A stretch of 64,000 nt of DNA. Source: Wolfiporia cocos. Its lineage: Eukaryota > Basidiomycota > Agaricomycetes > Polyporales > Phaeolaceae. The notes beneath the pieces were generated by a model, which saw only the letters and a program-made list of their open reading frames with translations, did no database searches and had not been told where the DNA came from. The position numbers and the translations under genes are program-made. How positions within the stretch are numbered: the first letter of the stretch is position 1; each line of letters begins with the position of its first letter. Below are positions 1-11,231 of this stretch, in pieces. The stretch lies in the NCBI GenBank assembly GCA_029448655.1, contig JACCLO010000012.1:558001-622000 (forward strand), written 5' to 3'.

Positions 1-1419
1 TGCCCGAGCACTGCCTTGATAATTGCAGATATAGCAGGCTCAAAAAAGGATGCGACTTGCGATCTAAAATTAAACGTTATGTCAGTATCAATACCAAACG
101 TACAGCAATCCAACATACCCTTTAATTGTCATTTGACCGTGACGAATTTGGACCGCAGGATCATTACATCTTATAGACCCGAATCTGATGTGACAATTGT
201 CGCTCTTGTCTTTGAACAATGGTTTCGTGTTTCTGTCGAAGTAGTCCAGCATCCATCTGATATCTTGCTTGTACTGAGAGTTGCGGAGTTTATCTGATAG
301 TTACAATCCACGCGTGAGCGACGGATTAAAGATACGCTGAGAGGTTTAAGTTTCCTTGGAGGTACAAGTCCGCTCGGGCGTTGACGGTCGTAGAGCCTTG
401 AACAATGCCTGTGGACGTTACAATTAGTACATTAGATGCACTCAAGAAAGGGGCTCACAATCAGGCACGACGACCTCTTCGATTGTGATTGGCGTTAGGT
501 TGGAGAACTTGTATGTACTTACGTCTACGGTGCCGCCACCGGCATCCACAATCATGACGCAATTTCCTTCCTGTAACACCATTTAATCAAGAAATAACAT
601 TATTATGCATGCAACAGGATACTCACATGAAGGGATGTTGCGGCGAGACCACTGTTGATGCAGTAGTACAGGCTCGCTTCCCCCTCGGAGACAAAATGAA
701 TGCGTGAATGTCCCGTAGATGATTCAGGAATTAACCCTCCTTTGACTGCAGCACGGCGCATTTTTGCTTGCTGATTTCCTCCCCATCCATTCGGGTGGGA
801 CAAAACAAATTCGATCCGCGAGCCCAGAGAGTTCCACAGAATACTTCCGCTGGCATGAGTCTCGATGATGTAATCCCGTGCGCAAAGGTATAGATATCTT
901 AAGAAATCTGAAAACACGTCTTCAACCGTCTTACCCGAAGGTAACGGTGGAACTCGAGCTTTGATGGCTTGCTCAGAGCTCAAATTGGTCGGGCGTAAAT
1001 GCAGTTTGAACCTAGCGATCACACAAGCTCCGGGCGTCAGCATCATCACTGCGCAGTCTACATTGGTGAGCAAACCATTCTACAAATATCAGTCCTCCCT
1101 CTTCGGCTTCATCTGTCATGTGTAGTAGAGCGGCCTCAGCGCCCACAGCACGAACATGGCCGCTGGCCGTGTAGTACAAAACTGAGGGAATCTTGGATTC
1201 ACCGGCAGCATTTTCCTGCCCGGGAAACCTGAGATCAAGCCATTGACTTAGAAGAATGTTTTAGAATTAAACCAAATCTACGCACCTGGTAACTTCTCGA
1301 ACTACAGGCACTTCTCCGGGATCTAACAGAGCGTACGATATCCCGCTGTAGGTAGTGCCGACATCAAAGGCTAATACCAGTTTACGAATGTACCCCTGGA
1401 ATGGCTCAAGGTTAGGCAT
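1..1419 (-). CDS. HSPA12-like Hsp70-family ATPase A (3' part off window)
   Basis: N-terminal half of an HSPA12-type actin-fold ATPase; the gene runs off the left edge. The start (ATG at 1419-1417) opens MPNLEPFQGYIRKLV, followed by AFDVGTTYSG, the phosphate-1 loop. Minus-strand exons then give FPGQENAAGESKIPS (about 1230-1080), FKLHLRPTNL to SEGEASLYYCINSG (about 1005-630), VMIVDAGGGTVD, the phosphate-2 loop (about 570-500), GIVQGSTTVN (about 410-365) and a helical stretch ending in VASFFEPAISAI at the edge. No frameshift is visible in the part present. Sequence class I, most like F and G. It is divergent from coiled-coil gene a (start 3911), a mirror image of the other pairs. The canonical Hsp70 substrate domain and EEVD tail are not expected in this family. 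Nucleotide binding is known of the family; the client is unknown. Confidence 0.88.
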
Positions 1420-2178
1420 GGTAGAACGAAGGTACGCAGGATGGAAGCATGCACACGACCCATTGCTTTATGTAGCAGAATCGGTATGTCATCGCTTATA
1501 CCCGAGATGTTCGAGTCGGAGATTGCAACAAGAAAGACAGATATCGAGCCCACCGATTCGGTTCTTGCACAAGGAACGAGAATCTGCATTTCAAAGTTGA
1601 AACGCCATAAGAGGACCTTGAAGCATTCAAAGGGCATGTTTATTTATCAACTAAAAATTAGTCGAGGGGAAAGGCGGTAGTGATACAGTTTATCGTACAA
1701 ATACGGAACAGATGCCAGTCTTGCAATGCAGCTGGGTCGCTTGGGGTTTTCAGAATACAAGTTGTACCTGAGATTGGAATAATGTTCCGCACATTGCGAA
1801 CTATGCGGCAACGTAGTCGCAATGACTGGATTAACTAAGGCTTGTATGGACCTGCCTGGCAACAACTGTTCTCGATGACTCCTATATGGCGTCTTGAAAC
1901 ACGTCAGAATCGAGCCAGTCATTACGTGAACGCTTCAGCGATGCAATATATCAATTCAATTCTAGCTGCGAAGCGACCGAGCTATAGAGCATAGGAGGAG
2001 TGACAGCGCTAGAACCGAGTCAGACAATCAGAACGAATCATCAAGTCGACGTGCATTCGGTCGCAATCATTCCGTTCCAATGTGAGAAGCACCGCCATCG
2101 CTTCCCCTCTGAGCACCAGAAACTCTAAGTCTTCCACCCAGACAGACAATTCCAAACCTGTACCGACTGCTGCATTCT
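1420..2178. other. Intergenic DNA between A and the first transposon
   Basis: Upstream flank of gene A and left part of the enlarged A/a divergent region. Only short open frames occur on either strand and none resembles a neighbour. The promoter of A should lie here, but no TATA-like element stands out. Confidence 0.5.
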
Positions 2179-2816
2179 TAGTGATGTGCCAGGCCCGGCC
2201 CGGCTCAAAAGCCCCGGCTTTGGCCCGGCTTTGGACGGCCTTGGCTTTTCAAAACCTCAGGCCGGGCCCCCATTGACGGCCCAGGGCTTGGCCCGGCCCG
2301 GCCTGGGGCTTGCCCGGGGCCTGGCACTGTGAGGATAATCATCACTGTAGCCACACAAACTTATAACATACCTTCTCCAACTATCTTCTGACGAAGCCAA
2401 GCTCCAGGATCTTCAATAATTAATGAATTATAGTGTGAAATCATCATTTCACCGGCACAGTGCTCTGTGGCGCGCCTTCCAAATGGGGCATCGTATAGGC
2501 GCCCAAAAGTGAGCGACAGGTCAGCACCAAGAATTCAATCCATGGGACTATCCTCTTGCTTGAATTTAAAGATATAGATATACTTCATTGGAATATGGCA
2601 TACTGCTACTATATGTATCCTCATATCATAGTTACTAGACATTTTATCCGTTAGAGCTTTCAGGCCCGGGGCTCACGGCTTGGCCCGGCCTGGCTTGAGA
2701 CACAAGCCGGGCCCTGGGCCGTCTCAGGCCGTGGTGTAGGGCCCGGCCTGGCCCGGCCCAAGTAGGGCTTGGCCCGGCCCGGCCTATGGCCCAAAGCCGG
2801 GCCTGGCACATCACTA
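2179..2816. mobile_element. Non-autonomous hAT-like element with GGCCCGGCC arrays
   Basis: A 638-bp element with terminal inverted repeats beginning TAGTGATGTGCCAGGCCC at both ends, the match extending 21 bp. It is flanked by a perfect 8-bp target-site duplication TGCATTCT at 2171-2178 and 2817-2824. An 8-bp duplication with TAGTG-type termini is the hallmark of the hAT superfamily. Inside each end lies about 150 bp packed with GGCCCGGCC/GGCCCGGC units in both orientations; the 300-bp centre is AT-rich and non-coding. No transposase is present, so it would depend on one encoded elsewhere. The perfect duplication suggests a fairly recent insertion. It sits in the divergent promoter region of A/a and explains part of its unusual length. 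Confidence 0.88.
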
Positions 2817-3910
2817 TGCATTCTGGCAACGTTATCGTTATCCTGTACTTCTCTACCATCTGAATAATCCGCCTCTCGACACTGTATAATATTAGTACAT
2901 GCGGTCGTAATCGATGGCTTCGTCGTCAGATACTGCTGGCATCAGTACTAAGACCGTGCGTATCCCAAATCTAGAACGTCCACATACGCCCACATACGCC
3001 CATTTAACTATCAGAAATCAGAATGATGCCGTGATTTGAGCATAGACTGCTGTAAGTCGCATGTTTCATGTCGTCTCATGACTGACGCACATGTGAACCG
3101 ATCGATACGATAGCCCCATTCACCTCAACATGAGCAATAGAAGATGGGGATCCATGCCTCGAGTTGCGTATGGCGCTCCGTTGGTCATCGCTAAATGGAA
3201 TTGGGACGGTTCTAGTACTATGAGAACCACTCCATCAGAATCAGTACATAGCTATCCAACCTCTCCTGTGACCGGCTGCACGATATGGACACATTCTCAA
3301 TTTCGTATGCGAGCCCTTCGAATTATCCAGACCCATTCCTACTAGGCGACAATGTTATGTTGCCCATGTGCCTCGTGTTATCCTGACGGCCAGTATTCGT
3401 CTGCAGACCACAGGGAAAATAATGTGATATTTCATTGCAACGGTGTTAGAACTGCGTTGAAACGAGGCACCACAGGCGTCATTGTCAGTTTTTAGATTGC
3501 AGCATCTCATGGATGTTTATGGAATTGCGTTTGTGGATACAATATGTTATTCCTCGTGTCATGTATTGTGATAGAGAAGTATTATACCGCTCGCATAAAG
3601 ATAGGATGAGAGTGCCGAACCTTCTAGAGACCAGACGTTTGACAGCTTTTCGAAACTGATGTGAAGGTGATGGATGGACATCAAGAAGGGTAGGGATTCT
3701 TAGTTCAGCTGCGCTAGACCTGCTTCTGTTGCGGAAGATGAAATAGGTTCGTTACGAGACTAGCGGCTGACTGCGATGTGCGGATGGGAGGAAACTGGTG
3801 CGATGGAAGGAAGACTCATCGGCGGAAAATAAGATGGGCTCCTATCCAGACCTTTTGACCCCACGTCAATGCGATACATTTCCCGATCCCACCATCACCC
3901 ACCTTCAGCT
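2817..3910. other. Intergenic DNA upstream of coiled-coil gene a
   Basis: Starts with the right copy of the transposon target duplication (2817-2824). It contains a small direct repeat of CCCACATACG near 2983-3003 and otherwise no coding signal that I can support. The promoter of gene a is expected in the last few hundred bases. Confidence 0.45.
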
Positions 3911-5358
3911 ATGTCGTTGCTACGACTCTGGTACTTTATTTTGACCTGGATCTGGCGCATTCAACAACGCATCGCTGCATATCGCGCGAGCCTATCCATG
4001 TCGCAGCTCAAAAGGGCCCGACCCGGCGACGCCCAGTCGAGTAATGATGTGCCGGGCAACAGGATGAACGACTCGCACAAACATCCACGCGATGCGGAGG
4101 TGGCTGAAGAAGAGCTGAGGCTTGAAGTGCAGGAGGCTATGAAGGAGGTGCAAAGAATCAAGGAGGCAAACGAACAGACAGAAAAAACTGCTCGTAGGTA
4201 TCGAGAGCAGCGAGATGGACTGAGGGCGCAGGCGTCAGGCTTGCAGGCAGAATTAGACGGTAGCAGAGCGCACGTCGGAAGCATATCCGTCCAGCTACAA
4301 GAAACAAAACGAGACCGACAGCAACTGCAGCTGCAGCTGAATGCTTTACGTCGTGACCATGAACAAACCCTCTCTCTCCTCGATGTACGAACCGCCGAAT
4401 TGCGCGACGCACAGCTTTACCTCACAAAGACGGACTCCGTCTCCGATGCAGATGTCCTGGCATTGGTCGAGCAGCTGAACGCGCAGATATTCCAGGCAGC
4501 GGCACAGATTGCGACCATCGACTTTGACAGAGTAGTACAACATCCAGTACAGCAGATGACTGAGGGCGCAAAGGAAAGAGTGACTGCGCTCATAGGAGGG
4601 AAATTGGTGGAATTGCTGCAGTCTGTTCGACACCAAGATGATCCATTCTGCCTACAAATTGCTCTTCAAGCGAGTATGGTAGAACTAGTGCGTTGGTTCA
4701 CCCCAGCATGGACTTTCAGTCACAACGATGGGCAGGCATTACTCGGGAGTGTGTATGCCAGTATGAGAAGCAGAGGTATGGTATGTGACCCATGTATGCT
4801 TGTGGCCTCTGGAGTCTGGACCTATTTATTTCTTCCAGAAAGTCAGACGGTCTCTGGTAGATGGCGCACTCTTGCTAGACATTACGTCAGAACAGTACTG
4901 CCCGAAGACAACGAAGTAGCAGGGGGCCTTTCAAGATATCTCATACGCTATATCGCCGATGTTTTCGCCGTGTCCGGTCTCTACTTCGAGGGAGCAGAAG
5001 ACGCGTTACACGCATCCATCAGCACCAATCACGGAGACCGGCTAAAGATACTCGTCGAAAACTGTCTGAAACTGCGTCATATGATTGGAGAGGAGGTGAC
5101 TCCGAGGTATTCGTTGTTGCACCTGGCGAAAAGTTCGATGAAGCCCATGCGAAAGACGACTGTGCGGATCCTAGAGCCGGCAAGCCCTCAACTATGGATC
5201 ATTATATCCTTTGCACGACCGCCATGGGCTTGCAAAAAGTTGTGCAAGTTGGGAGGACTGGCTCGGAACGTGCACTACATACGACTACATTGCTGAAGGC
5301 AAATGTTGCGCTGGAAACACTGGGATCAGAGCTATGTCACTCCAGCATCAACGAGTAG
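3911..5358 (+). pseudogene. Class I coiled-coil partner a, frameshifted near the C-terminus
   Basis: Start chosen at the ATG giving MSLLRLWYFILTWIWRI, which matches the starts of b, c and d; an upstream in-frame ATG at 3869 would add an unconserved leader. Residues 1-20 are hydrophobic or amphipathic (possible membrane anchor), residues 45-165 form a Lys/Glu/Gln-rich coiled coil, then comes the signature YLTKTDSVSDADVLALVEQL. A phase-1 intron is predicted at 4776-4838, after which SQTVSGRWRTLARHY begins the C-terminal domain. Around 5100 about 10 nt is missing relative to paralogs (GEEVISGDFE collapses). The family sequence VAPGEKFDEAH resumes in another frame and runs to a TAG at 5356-5358, while the original frame reads 70 unrelated residues to 5296. 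A decayed copy of the extra tail exon of b and d follows at about 5420-5480. Probably a recent loss of function at the C-terminus. Confidence 0.8.
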
Positions 5359-6765
5359 ATGGTGAGCACAATATATGTTCAGACTATCAGTTTGAAACCC
5401 ACTAACATCCTGATTGAAGGGACGATCGTCTTGTTGAAAATGCCCTTTGGGCTGTGCTGACATTCGGTGAACGAGCAGGTAAGCAGCGTTCATACAGAGG
5501 TTCAATAGAAGAGACTGGAAGTCAACATGCCGTAAACATCAGACATAGCTATTTTCATGCGTTGTAGTTTCTGTTCCTCGTTGCGTATCTGATGTAAGGT
5601 GAATGGTACAAATCTTCTTTAACGATCTGATGTTCCCGCTGTACGACAACGACCGAAAAGCAGTTGCGAGCAATCGGCTCTTGGACTATGCGCCAGTTAC
5701 AGTGAGTATCTGGCCTGTACAATTCCACGGCAGAAGTTGAGTCGGCAAGAGGTTCGCGCGTCAAACAGCACATAGCACATAGCTTATGTAAGCTGAGCAA
5801 AGCTCAGCGCTTGACCCGGTTTGGTTTTGATCCGGGTCAAACGTCAAAGTGCTATATTGAACGTCGGACCTGTGTGTCTGCAATGACCGAAGGGTCAAGT
5901 TCAAGCCTGTAAAGCTTCAGCTGAAGCCCTCGGTCAAACTGGGACAAGCCCTCCTCGCATGTGGCTGCTGTTACTTGGAAGCCCAAGCTGAGATCGAAAA
6001 ACCGTTCGCAGCACACGGTCTGGTGAGTTTCGGTAGGGTGGGTTTCGGTAGGGTGGGTGAAGCTTGCACTCGCTTTCCGCCCTTCGTTCACCTCGAAAGT
6101 CCGTCTAGCTTACTTTAGCGCATCTAACACTATTCGCAGCGAAACGGGACCTATTCCGCACGCTGAAGGGGCTGTATTGGACATGCACAAAAGCGGCCCT
6201 TTCCTCAGCGGCACACGTCGGGTTCGCCGAAAAGCGTCCTCACGCGGAAAAACTCCACAATCTCTTGAAGATAGTCGATCAAAGTCGCCACCCAAGAGCT
6301 TAGGCCCTTAGTGAGCTCGTGAGTGCAGCTAACAGCACAGTAATGCGGGGACGGGACAACCTGTGCGACGTCACGATCGAGGGCTTATCCCCGCCCCACT
6401 AGACATTCTACCTGTAGTGCGTGCAAATGGGTTTTTGATCTCGGGGCTTACCCGGGTGCGCGCTACAGGTAGAATGTCTGGCAACGATACTACTGGGCGC
6501 GCAAGCCACCAAAGCTTCGCCTCAGCCATATATTACATCACACTTCAAGACCTCCATCGCGAATATAGCAAGCTTCAAACCTGCATGCATTGCTCTCAGC
6601 CTTTCAGCAATTTGTTGCGAATTGATGCTCGCAGATGCCGTTCACCGGAATGTTGGATTATCTAGTTCTCCCATGCATGGGACACGAAAATATATAGATA
6701 TACGGAAGGTTCTTTCTGCAGTGTGATTATGCGAGACAAGAAATGTAGATGGACAGACGAGGCAA
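5359..6765. other. Gene-free stretch between a and b
   Basis: Convergent 3' flank of genes a and b. It holds a decayed tail exon (5420-5480), a short hairpin around 5838-5867 (TTGACCCGG with matching arm), two tandem copies of a 16-bp unit GTTTCGGTAGGGTGGG near 6028-6057 and the inverted repeat at 6401-6479. Homology to the d/D segment begins about 6560. No supported gene. Confidence 0.5.
6401..6479. repeat. Stem-loop inverted repeat
   Basis: Arms AGACATTCTACCTGTAG (6401-6417) and its perfect reverse complement (6463-6479), extended by GCG/CGC after one mismatch, separated by about 45 bp. Similar GGGCTTA-containing direct repeats occur just outside the left arm and inside the loop. It could be a small foldback element or a transcript hairpin; no target duplication is evident. 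Confidence 0.6.
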
Positions 6766-8418
6766 TTACTCTCTAATGCTAATGTTTGTGGTGTATCCGT
6801 CTCGTGGTGTCTCAATCCCCCTACATGAGCATTGTTCATCGGCTGACTCAACAGATGTGAGCGCTGAGCAATGGTCAGGTTCTACATCAACACTATCACC
6901 CTGCTCCTTGAGACGTCAGTACGTTTGGCAAGCTCTGATATTCAAGCAACCCAACAGTGCTCACCACTTTCTCTGTAGTACCAAATTGGCACAGCTCCGG
7001 ACCTAGCGTCTCCAGCGCAACAGTCGGCTTCAGCAGTATAGTCGTATGCAGCGCGTACTCCGTGTCGGTATTTCCGACTTGTACTACTCTTTGCAGGCCC
7101 ATGGCAGTGGTACATAGGACCTGACGATCCATAGCCGAGGGGTTATCGTCTTCAAGATTCGCGTTCTCGTCAGTTGAGTGGGCTTCATCGAACTTCTCGC
7201 CGGGTGCAACGACGATAGTCTCAAAGTCTCCGGAAATTACCTCCTCTCCCATGATTCTGCGTAGCTGAAGACAGCTCTCCACGAGTGACTTCAGCCGGTC
7301 TCCGTGGGTCGTGCTGACGAATGTGCGCGATGCGTCCTCCGCCCCCTCAAATTGAAGTCCAGAAACGGCGAAAATATCGACGATACGTCGAGCAAGGCAT
7401 TTTGTCAGGTATGGAGTAACCTCATCATCTTCGTATAGCGCCCTTCTGGCATGCTGTCTTGCAAGGATTCGCCATCTACCTGCGACAGTCTGGCTTTCTG
7501 CAGAAATAGGTTCAGACATCACAGATCGACGACGTACATCGGTCACATACCGCTGCTTCTCATTTGAGCATATACACGATCGAACGTGACTTTGCCCTTG
7601 TCTTGAACGAAGGTCCACGTTGTGGCTGTCCAGGACGAGAATGCCACCATGCCCGCTTGGAGCGCGAGTTGTAGGCAGAACGAATCATCTCTATGTCGAG
7701 CTAATTGAAGATATCCTACCAATGCCTCTCCCACAAGCGCCGTTACCTTCTCCGTCGCCTCCTCCGTCGCCTGTGGTATCGAGTGCTGCACGACGCTCCC
7801 GAAGTCGATTGAATCCGCGATATGAGATGCCGCCTGGAATATCTTTGCGTTCAGCTGCTCCACCATCGCTACGACCTCCGCATCGGACGCAGAGTCTGTC
7901 TTTGTAAGGTAAACCTGCGCGTCGTGCAGGTCAGCGGTTCGTGTTTCGAGCAGGGTGAGCGTTTTCTTGTGGATATGATCCAGAGTTCTCAGCTCGAGCT
8001 GCTTCTGCCTTTGGTCTCTCTTCGTTTCTTCCATCTGACCGCGGAGTTCTCGGACTTGTGCTTGGCTGTTGTCCAGCGTCTCTTGCAAGCTCAATACCTG
8101 TGCCTTCAGCCTCTCCCTCTGCTCCCGATACCTGCGAGCGCTTTCCCGAGTCTGCTCCAGTGCTCCCTCGATTGTCTGGATCTCGCCCCTGGCCCTCTGC
8201 GCTTCGGCCTTGTAGCCGTCTGCAACTATCTCCGCATCGTGCAGACGTCTGCGCAAGTCACCCATCATTTTTCCTAGCGCATCATAACTTGACTGGGTGT
8301 CTTCGTGTCGGACCCGCTTCCGCCGATACATGGATGCGTTCGTGTGATACGCAGCGATGCGTTGTGGAATTCGTCTGAACCAGCTCAATAGGAAGTACCA
8401 GAGGCGAAACAACGACAT
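6766..8418 (-). CDS. Class I coiled-coil partner protein b
   Basis: Intact two-to-three exon gene starting MSLFRLWYFLLSWFRRI. Residues 1-20 are a hydrophobic or amphipathic segment, about 50-165 a charged coiled coil, and 168-197 carry the signature YLTKTDSASDAEVVAMVEQL. Residues 215-285 are a helical region. A 53-nt phase-1 intron (7498-7550) precedes SQTVAGRWRILARQH and the C-terminal domain with GEEVISGDFETIVVAPGEKF, VLCTTAMGLQRVV and LLKPTVALETLG. A final intron (donor GTGAGC near 6955, acceptor CAAG near 6900) adds an acidic Cys-containing tail ending at TAA 6768-6766; d has a related tail, whereas a, c and g stop before it. It is divergent from decayed ATPase gene B, 524 bp away. No known domain recognised; role as B's partner is inferred from linkage. 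Confidence 0.85.
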
Positions 8419-8942
8419 AGGTGAAGATGGGTGGCGAGATCAACGGAGGGGTGCGGTGTATCGGATTGCAGTCATACAGCTGCGGCGACTGTGTCCAGGC
8501 ACGATTCGCCATGTCTTACACCAATTTCTTTTCTACTTCATCAGTTTCAATCACTGAGTCTATGTGACATATGGTCCTCTTGTCGAGGCAGAAGACTTCG
8601 CGAATTTGTTCCACCGCAGCATCGGTTGGGCGACGCTATCTCCGAGTACCCTTCACGAAACTTCGTATGCCACTTTCGCTGACTACTCCGAATAACTCGG
8701 TCCCAAGCAAGATTCAAGCCTCGAGGCGCTGCTGCGGATCTGCGGCGATGCGCACTGAGAAGCGACAGTGGGCGCACTTCCCGTTGGGACCCGAGCTTTA
8801 TTCGCTACCAATGCCATGTCCCAACCGCAGCTGGGGTGTCAGGCGCTCCACAGCACAGTCCTATGTCGTTCGAATGAGATACTCAAGAACTGAAGTTTGT
8901 TGCCAGTCTGCGTTCGTGCAAGTCCTCTCGAACTTCTTCGCA
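8419..8942. promoter_or_regulatory. Bidirectional intergenic region b/B
   Basis: The 524-bp space between the divergent starts of b and B. It is closely similar along its whole length to the 531-bp d/D space (20656-21186), showing that the regulatory region was copied with both genes. No standard TATA box is obvious. Confidence 0.6.
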
Positions 8943-10545
8943 ATGTCACAACTTCGACGTTATCGCGGAAATGTTCAAAACTCGTCCTTGCATTCGATGT
9001 CAGGACGACATTTAGCGGCGTATCGCACGCTCCTCTGGACCCAGGGAAGATACCTGAAGTCAAGACGGTTACTCTGTATACCTCTCTCATCAAGCCGAGG
9101 CATTAACTTCTCTGACAAATGTGCGATAGCTATCCTAAACAAAAGAACGTAGTTGGCGATTCGATTGGGAATTCAAAGGTTCCATCGGTTCTCTACTATA
9201 CATCGGACGGTACTTTGGAGGCAGTAGGTGCTGAAGCAGCTCTACTCGCTGAAGCTCAAGACAAAGATGAGAATTTAATTTGATCTTTGTTGAATGGTTT
9301 GTCCCTCACCTCGCGTCAAAAGTACCGATCTGCTAGTCTATCACTAGGTTCAAACTTCACTTGCGTCCGGGGAAGCCCTGGACGCTGATGAGGACCCACG
9401 GGCTAGAACCTCACCTTTGCCGGCTGGTAAGACGGTTGTCGATGTTTTCGCCGACTTCCTACGTTACCTTTTCGAACGCGCTCGGGAATTCATCGTTGAG
9501 AACGAAAAGCCCAATGGCGAGAGACTCTGGAGCTCCGTTCAAGGCCAGATCGAGTTCATATTATCTCACCCCAATGGGTGGGAAGGGGCACAGCAAGCCA
9601 AAATACGGCGTGCTGCGATACAAGCTGGCCTCGTTCCGGATCTGGACATGCTCGTGTATATTTTGTCTTTGAAGGAGAGGCAAGCTTGAATTTATGTGTT
9701 CACATCGCAGAGGTCACCGAATTCCTCAATGTGAGTATACTTGGCAAGGATGCCATGTTTCGTCCCTCACGCATCACATGTGTCATCAGAATGGTGATAG
9801 CGTGTTGGTGATCGATGCCGGCGGAGGCACAGTTGACCTCAGCATGTATAGATTCGCAAAGATGAACCTACTGACCATTGAAGAAGTTGCCACGCCGTTC
9901 CGTGAGTTGACTTTGTATATTAATTGCTTGACTTAACTCAATGACACCGATCCCGTAGGCATAATGCATGGATCGAGCACCGCTAATGCACGCGCTAAAA
10001 CCTTCCTCAAGGGTATGGAATTGTTCATCTAGGTGGATCCCATCCTCAAAGTCGCTTTCTGAATCGTCCCAAAAAAGGACAAAATCCAAGAAATGTTGTC
10101 GTACTTTGAGAAATACATCAAACCAGACTTCAGAAATCCCAAGGAGCCTTCCTGTATTCAGCTCAATACGAAGAATTGTAACTACGATGCGATCAAGATC
10201 CACAGAGGGAAAGTGATCCTCCCTGGGTTAGTCTCAGCATGATATGTGCCAGCCGTCGTAACTAATATTTCTGCTTATGCAGGAGCAATTTTTTTATCGC
10301 ACCTGCCATTTCCGCAATCTGAAATACAGCACTCAAACAGCGAACAGAGGCGCCAACATCAGTCTTGTAGGCAGATTCGCACCCGGCTCTTGACTCTACT
10401 CCCAAACTCCAGCAAACTTTGGTGCGACCCTTCAGCCTCACTGTAACCTGCCCGCAGAACCGTCATCAAACGTAAGTGCATTGTCGATCTCTCCGTCCCC
10501 AGGTTCACATTGCACGCTAGGGGCAAAGCGGTGGGAGTGGGGGCG
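8943..10545 (+). pseudogene. Decayed HSPA12-like ATPase gene B
   Basis: A copy of gene D with clear decay. The start MSQLRRYRGNVQ matches D, but one base is missing after it, so KLVLAFDV continues in another frame. The phosphate-1 loop is damaged as well (DVRTTFSG instead of DIGTTFSG). Further indels interrupt the exon ending in FVEW (about 9270) and the exon starting FKLHLR (about 9350-9410). VIDAGGGTVDLSMYRF (about 9810-9850) is still readable. Similarity continues through FLVGGFA-type sequence as far as a degenerate SKAV exon near 10520-10545 and then stops; the last third of the gene is gone. It is divergent from intact partner b. No functional ATPase is expected. Confidence 0.88.
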
Positions 10546-10673
10546 GTGTAGCATTCTAGAGACCCTTCGCGTCGCATTCCAAATACTGCCTTCCGCTGTA
10601 CGACTGTCACCGTCGCGGCCCGCTGATGAAGCCATCACTGTAGACCCCGAGTCGTGCTATTTGCGACGCGCTG

Positions 10674-10679
10674 TATAAA
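10674..10679 (+). promoter_or_regulatory. TATA box of the small coiled-coil gene
   Basis: TATAAA, 56 bp upstream of the ATG at 10735 and just beyond the point where similarity to D ends. Spacing and sequence fit a core promoter. Confidence 0.5.
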
Positions 10680-10734
10680 GACCAGCGCCATCCAGCACCA
10701 CGCCCAGCCTGCTCTTTGCCCCCATTCCTCCATC

Positions 10735-11231
10735 ATGCCCGCGCACAAGAACAAGATCGCCCTCGATTCTGCTATCCCCGCCGCCAATCGGCCGCGCGTC
10801 GCGTCTGACGACGACGCAGCGTCCCCCCTTGCGCGCTCCCGCGATCTGTGCGCATACACTGTGCCCTCTTTCCCTCTCCTCCGCCGCTGACCCTCGACTA
10901 GCATCCGCATAACTAAGCCTGCTATGGCCGAGTCTGTCAAAAATGCCCCCGCCCTCGCCGAACGCTCGAGCTCACCCTCGCCAAGCGCCGCGACGCCGCC
11001 AAGCAGGAGCGCCTCTCCGCCGAAGAGGAGCGCCTTGCCACCACCGCCCGCTGCCAGGCCTGGATGGCCAGAGAGGATCTTCTCCGCACCAAGCTCGTCG
11101 CCCTCTCCAAAGAATCCAAGGCCCTCCACTACGAAGCCGTCCTCCGCGGTCAAGCATCCGCCAACGCCCTCGATCTCACCACCGACCAGCACCTCGGCCC
11201 CGCCTTCTCGGACCCTGTATATTTCATGTAA
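10735..11231 (+). pseudogene. Small coiled-coil protein gene, single-base frameshift
   Basis: GC-rich gene with strongly C-ending codons, unlike its neighbours. Exon 1 (10735-10847) encodes MPAHKNKIALDSAI and a short acidic stretch. A 54-nt intron (10848-10901, donor GTGCGC, branch CTGAC at 10887, acceptor GACTAG) joins in phase 2 to IRITKPAMAESVKNAPALAE. The codon-biased reading then switches frame near 10964 (GAACGCTCGAG, consistent with loss of one C). It continues LELTLAKRRDAAKQERL through an Ala/Glu/Arg/Leu-rich coiled coil to TAA at 11229-11231. Intended product about 150 residues, no known family. The alternative, a 56-nt intron to 10916 avoiding the frameshift, gives an implausible Cys/Pro/Arg stretch. 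A sequencing error in the read is possible. The other long frame here is Pro/Ser-rich and is a shadow. Confidence 0.6.

Noticed and set aside
2179..2330. GGCCCGGCC-rich stretch as a telomere-like or simple repeat on its own
   Set aside because: The paired inverted termini and 8-bp target duplication show that it is the end of a transposon, not an independent repeat.
7822..8277. Long plus-strand frames opposite gene b (and the like opposite c, d, g, i, j)
   Set aside because: Antisense shadows of coiled-coil coding regions; their Leu/Pro/Ser-rich composition mirrors the Glu/Gln/Arg-rich sense strand.
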